Of a DNA stretch of 34,270 bases, positions 33,432-34,270 are shown one piece after another (the stretch's first letter is position 1; each line of letters opens with the position of its first letter). The notes under the pieces are model-generated. The model was given only the letters and a program-made list of their open reading frames with translations. It was not told where the DNA came from and ran no database searches. Source of the stretch: Candidatus Azobacteroides sp. Lineage in GTDB: Bacteria > Bacteroidota > Bacteroidia > Bacteroidales > WRGA01. The translations under genes were made by a program, and so were the position numbers. The stretch lies in assembly GCA_021201815.1 (NCBI GenBank), contig JAJQEC010000149.1, forward strand, positions 9,392-43,661, in the 5' to 3' direction.

Positions 33432-33860
33432 ATGGCACTAAAATTTAGTCCGGCAGAGACATTAAACCTGCAGGATCCGGACCAGCCGGCGAAGTATTAT
33501 CCACGGTCACAAGTAAGAGATGAGATCGGGCTTCTGCAATTATCACAGGAAATTGCCTGGTCCACCACACTGACCGAAGGAGAAGTATACAATGTATTGA
33601 TGGCACTCATCAATAAAGTAAAGGACCATCTCTATGCCGGCGACAGTGTAAGTCTGGGTGAGTTCGGAAAATTATTTTATAAAGTATCCGGTGAAAGGAG
33701 CCATTTCCCGGCAGGCACTTAATCAAAATTACATTAAGAAGGTAAAAGTAGATTTCAAGCCGGGGAACTGTTGCAACCGAACTTTAAATTGTTGCAATTC
33801 GAAAAAGTGATGTCTGTCAAAGGACGTCAACAAGCAACAAAAGACGAATTTTCCGTTTAA
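33432..33860 (+). pseudogene. HU-like DNA-binding protein, apparently disrupted by two compensating frameshifts
   Basis: The ATG at 33,432 opens a frame of 96 residues (MALKFSPAETLNLQ..) containing an HU-like (HU-HIG, PF18291-type) segment: TEGEVYNVLMALINKVKDHL and GDSVSLGEFGKLFYKV. It stops at TAA 33,720-33,722 (..FPAGT). In the +1 frame the sequence goes on NQNYIKKVKVDFKPG (33,721-33,765), the expected next strand, then slips back after a GGGG run to the original frame with ELLQPNFKLLQFEKVMSVKG, ending at TAA 33,858-33,860. The reconstructed protein has about 142 residues, near the family norm. This is either a recently broken gene, two sequencing errors, or, less likely, recoding. Confidence 0.65.
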
Positions 33861-33871
33861 CTTTTTGTAAA

Positions 33872-34025
33872 ACGACGCTACGTCAACTTTTAAATGACGT
33901 AGCGTCAATTGCAGAACGACGCTGCGTCGTCTGAAAAACGACGTAGCGTCATCCGGAAAATGACGTGACGTCATCTGAAAAACAATGTACCCTCATTCGG
34001 AAAAGGATGTAACGTCGTTTCCGAA
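33872..34025. repeat. Seven-unit 22-bp tandem array of palindromic units (array 2)
   Basis: Units start at 33,872, 33,894, 33,916, 33,938, 33,960, 33,982 and 34,004, exactly 22 bp apart. Each has a core like ACGACGCTGCGTCGT (unit 3, perfect palindrome) or ATGACGTGACGTCAT (unit 5, perfect palindrome) and an A-rich tail near CTGAAAA. Units 1 and 2 also pair with each other over 12 bp (33,874-33,885 with 33,895-33,906). Units 6 and 7 are diverged. There are no spacers. The array begins 11 bp after the HU-like stop and ends before a terminator, so it is probably transcribed. Confidence 0.9.
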
Positions 34026-34030
34026 TCAGA

Positions 34031-34076
34031 AAGCCAACCTCGCTTTTATAAAAAGGCGGGGCTGGCTTATTTTTTG
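34031..34076 (+). terminator. Intrinsic terminator after the HU-like gene and array 2
   Basis: AAGCCA (34,031-34,036) and TGGCTT (34,063-34,068) close a long stem, with CCTCGCTTTT pairing AAAAGGCGGGG inside. It is followed by ATTTTTT. It is oriented for plus-strand transcripts. Confidence 0.75.
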
Positions 34077-34169
34077 TAATTTTGCGGAAAATACGATCAG
34101 AAATGATAGAAAACTCCTAATCCATAAGGGTGCAAATCCGGCCCTTCCCGAGGTTACTTTTAGTAGAAT

Positions 34170-34260
34170 CACTAAACCTCTCTCCTTTGGCATTCTGGTA
34201 TGTTTGCTGCTTTTAACCAAACCCCTCCCCTTTGGCGAAGCCAAAGGTACTCCCCTCGTA
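34170..34260. repeat. Inverted copy of the GC-rich hairpin repeat
   Basis: 34,216-34,247 is the exact reverse complement of 32,964-32,995; the match runs on to about 34,255 with one mismatch. The preceding stretch 34,170-34,200 resembles the degraded unit at 33,010-33,045. The window ends within or just after this repeat. Confidence 0.7.
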
Positions 34261-34270
34261 CGTTTGCATG

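Noticed and set aside
33872..34025. Possible CRISPR array
   Set aside because: Units of 22 bp directly abut with no unique spacers, and no cas genes are present.

Overview
The window reads as chromosomal DNA of a Bacteroidales bacterium, most like Parabacteroides or a relative in the Tannerellaceae. The genus is inference. What supports it is the AT-rich composition, the lack of strong Shine-Dalgarno sites, several promoters of the Bacteroidetes TTTG-N19/20-TAnnTTTG type, and Bacteroidetes-specific families: DUF3822, GSCFA, DUF4252, type III glutamine synthetase and an HU-like protein of the HU-HIG kind.

Region 1 (1-13,251) is mostly housekeeping. It holds a small anchored protein, a DUF3822 protein and RsmD (plus strand); AsnS, a RsuA/RluB-type pseudouridine synthase with a long disordered N-terminus, PurB and a TtcA-like thiolase (minus); a BASS-type transporter (plus); a glucosaminidase with LysM repeats (minus); cytidine deaminase and a GSCFA hydrolase (plus); and an ECF sigma / putative anti-sigma / DUF4252 operon (minus).

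Region 2 (13,252-14,840) is gene-poor. It carries one copy of a 203-bp multi-hairpin repeat, an array of 22-bp dyad-symmetric units, and a doubtful 103-residue ORF.

Region 3 (14,841-32,536, all minus) is a nitrogen-assimilation and lysine/diaminopimelate block, in transcription order dapF, dapL, a TorF-like outer-membrane protein, amtB, asnA, glnN, gltB, gltD. Together these import ammonium and fix it into glutamine, glutamate and asparagine, and use glutamate-derived nitrogen for diaminopimelate. The amtB frame is interrupted by an in-frame TGA where tryptophan is expected. Between glnN and gltB sits an accessory three-gene cassette (21,519-24,098) with its own promoter. It encodes a transglutaminase-like lipoprotein, a secreted mini-RHS protein ending in a metzincin-type zinc protease domain, and a small membrane-anchored protein. 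A second, inverted copy of the 203-bp repeat lies just downstream of it.

Region 4 (32,537-34,270) holds GC-rich hairpin repeats, an HU-like gene that needs two compensating frameshifts to be read through, and a seven-unit 22-bp palindromic array between that gene's stop and a strong terminator.

The most unusual items are the cassette, the two 22-bp arrays (different core sequences, same period and unit number, both just 3' of a short ORF), and the pair of structured inverted repeats.
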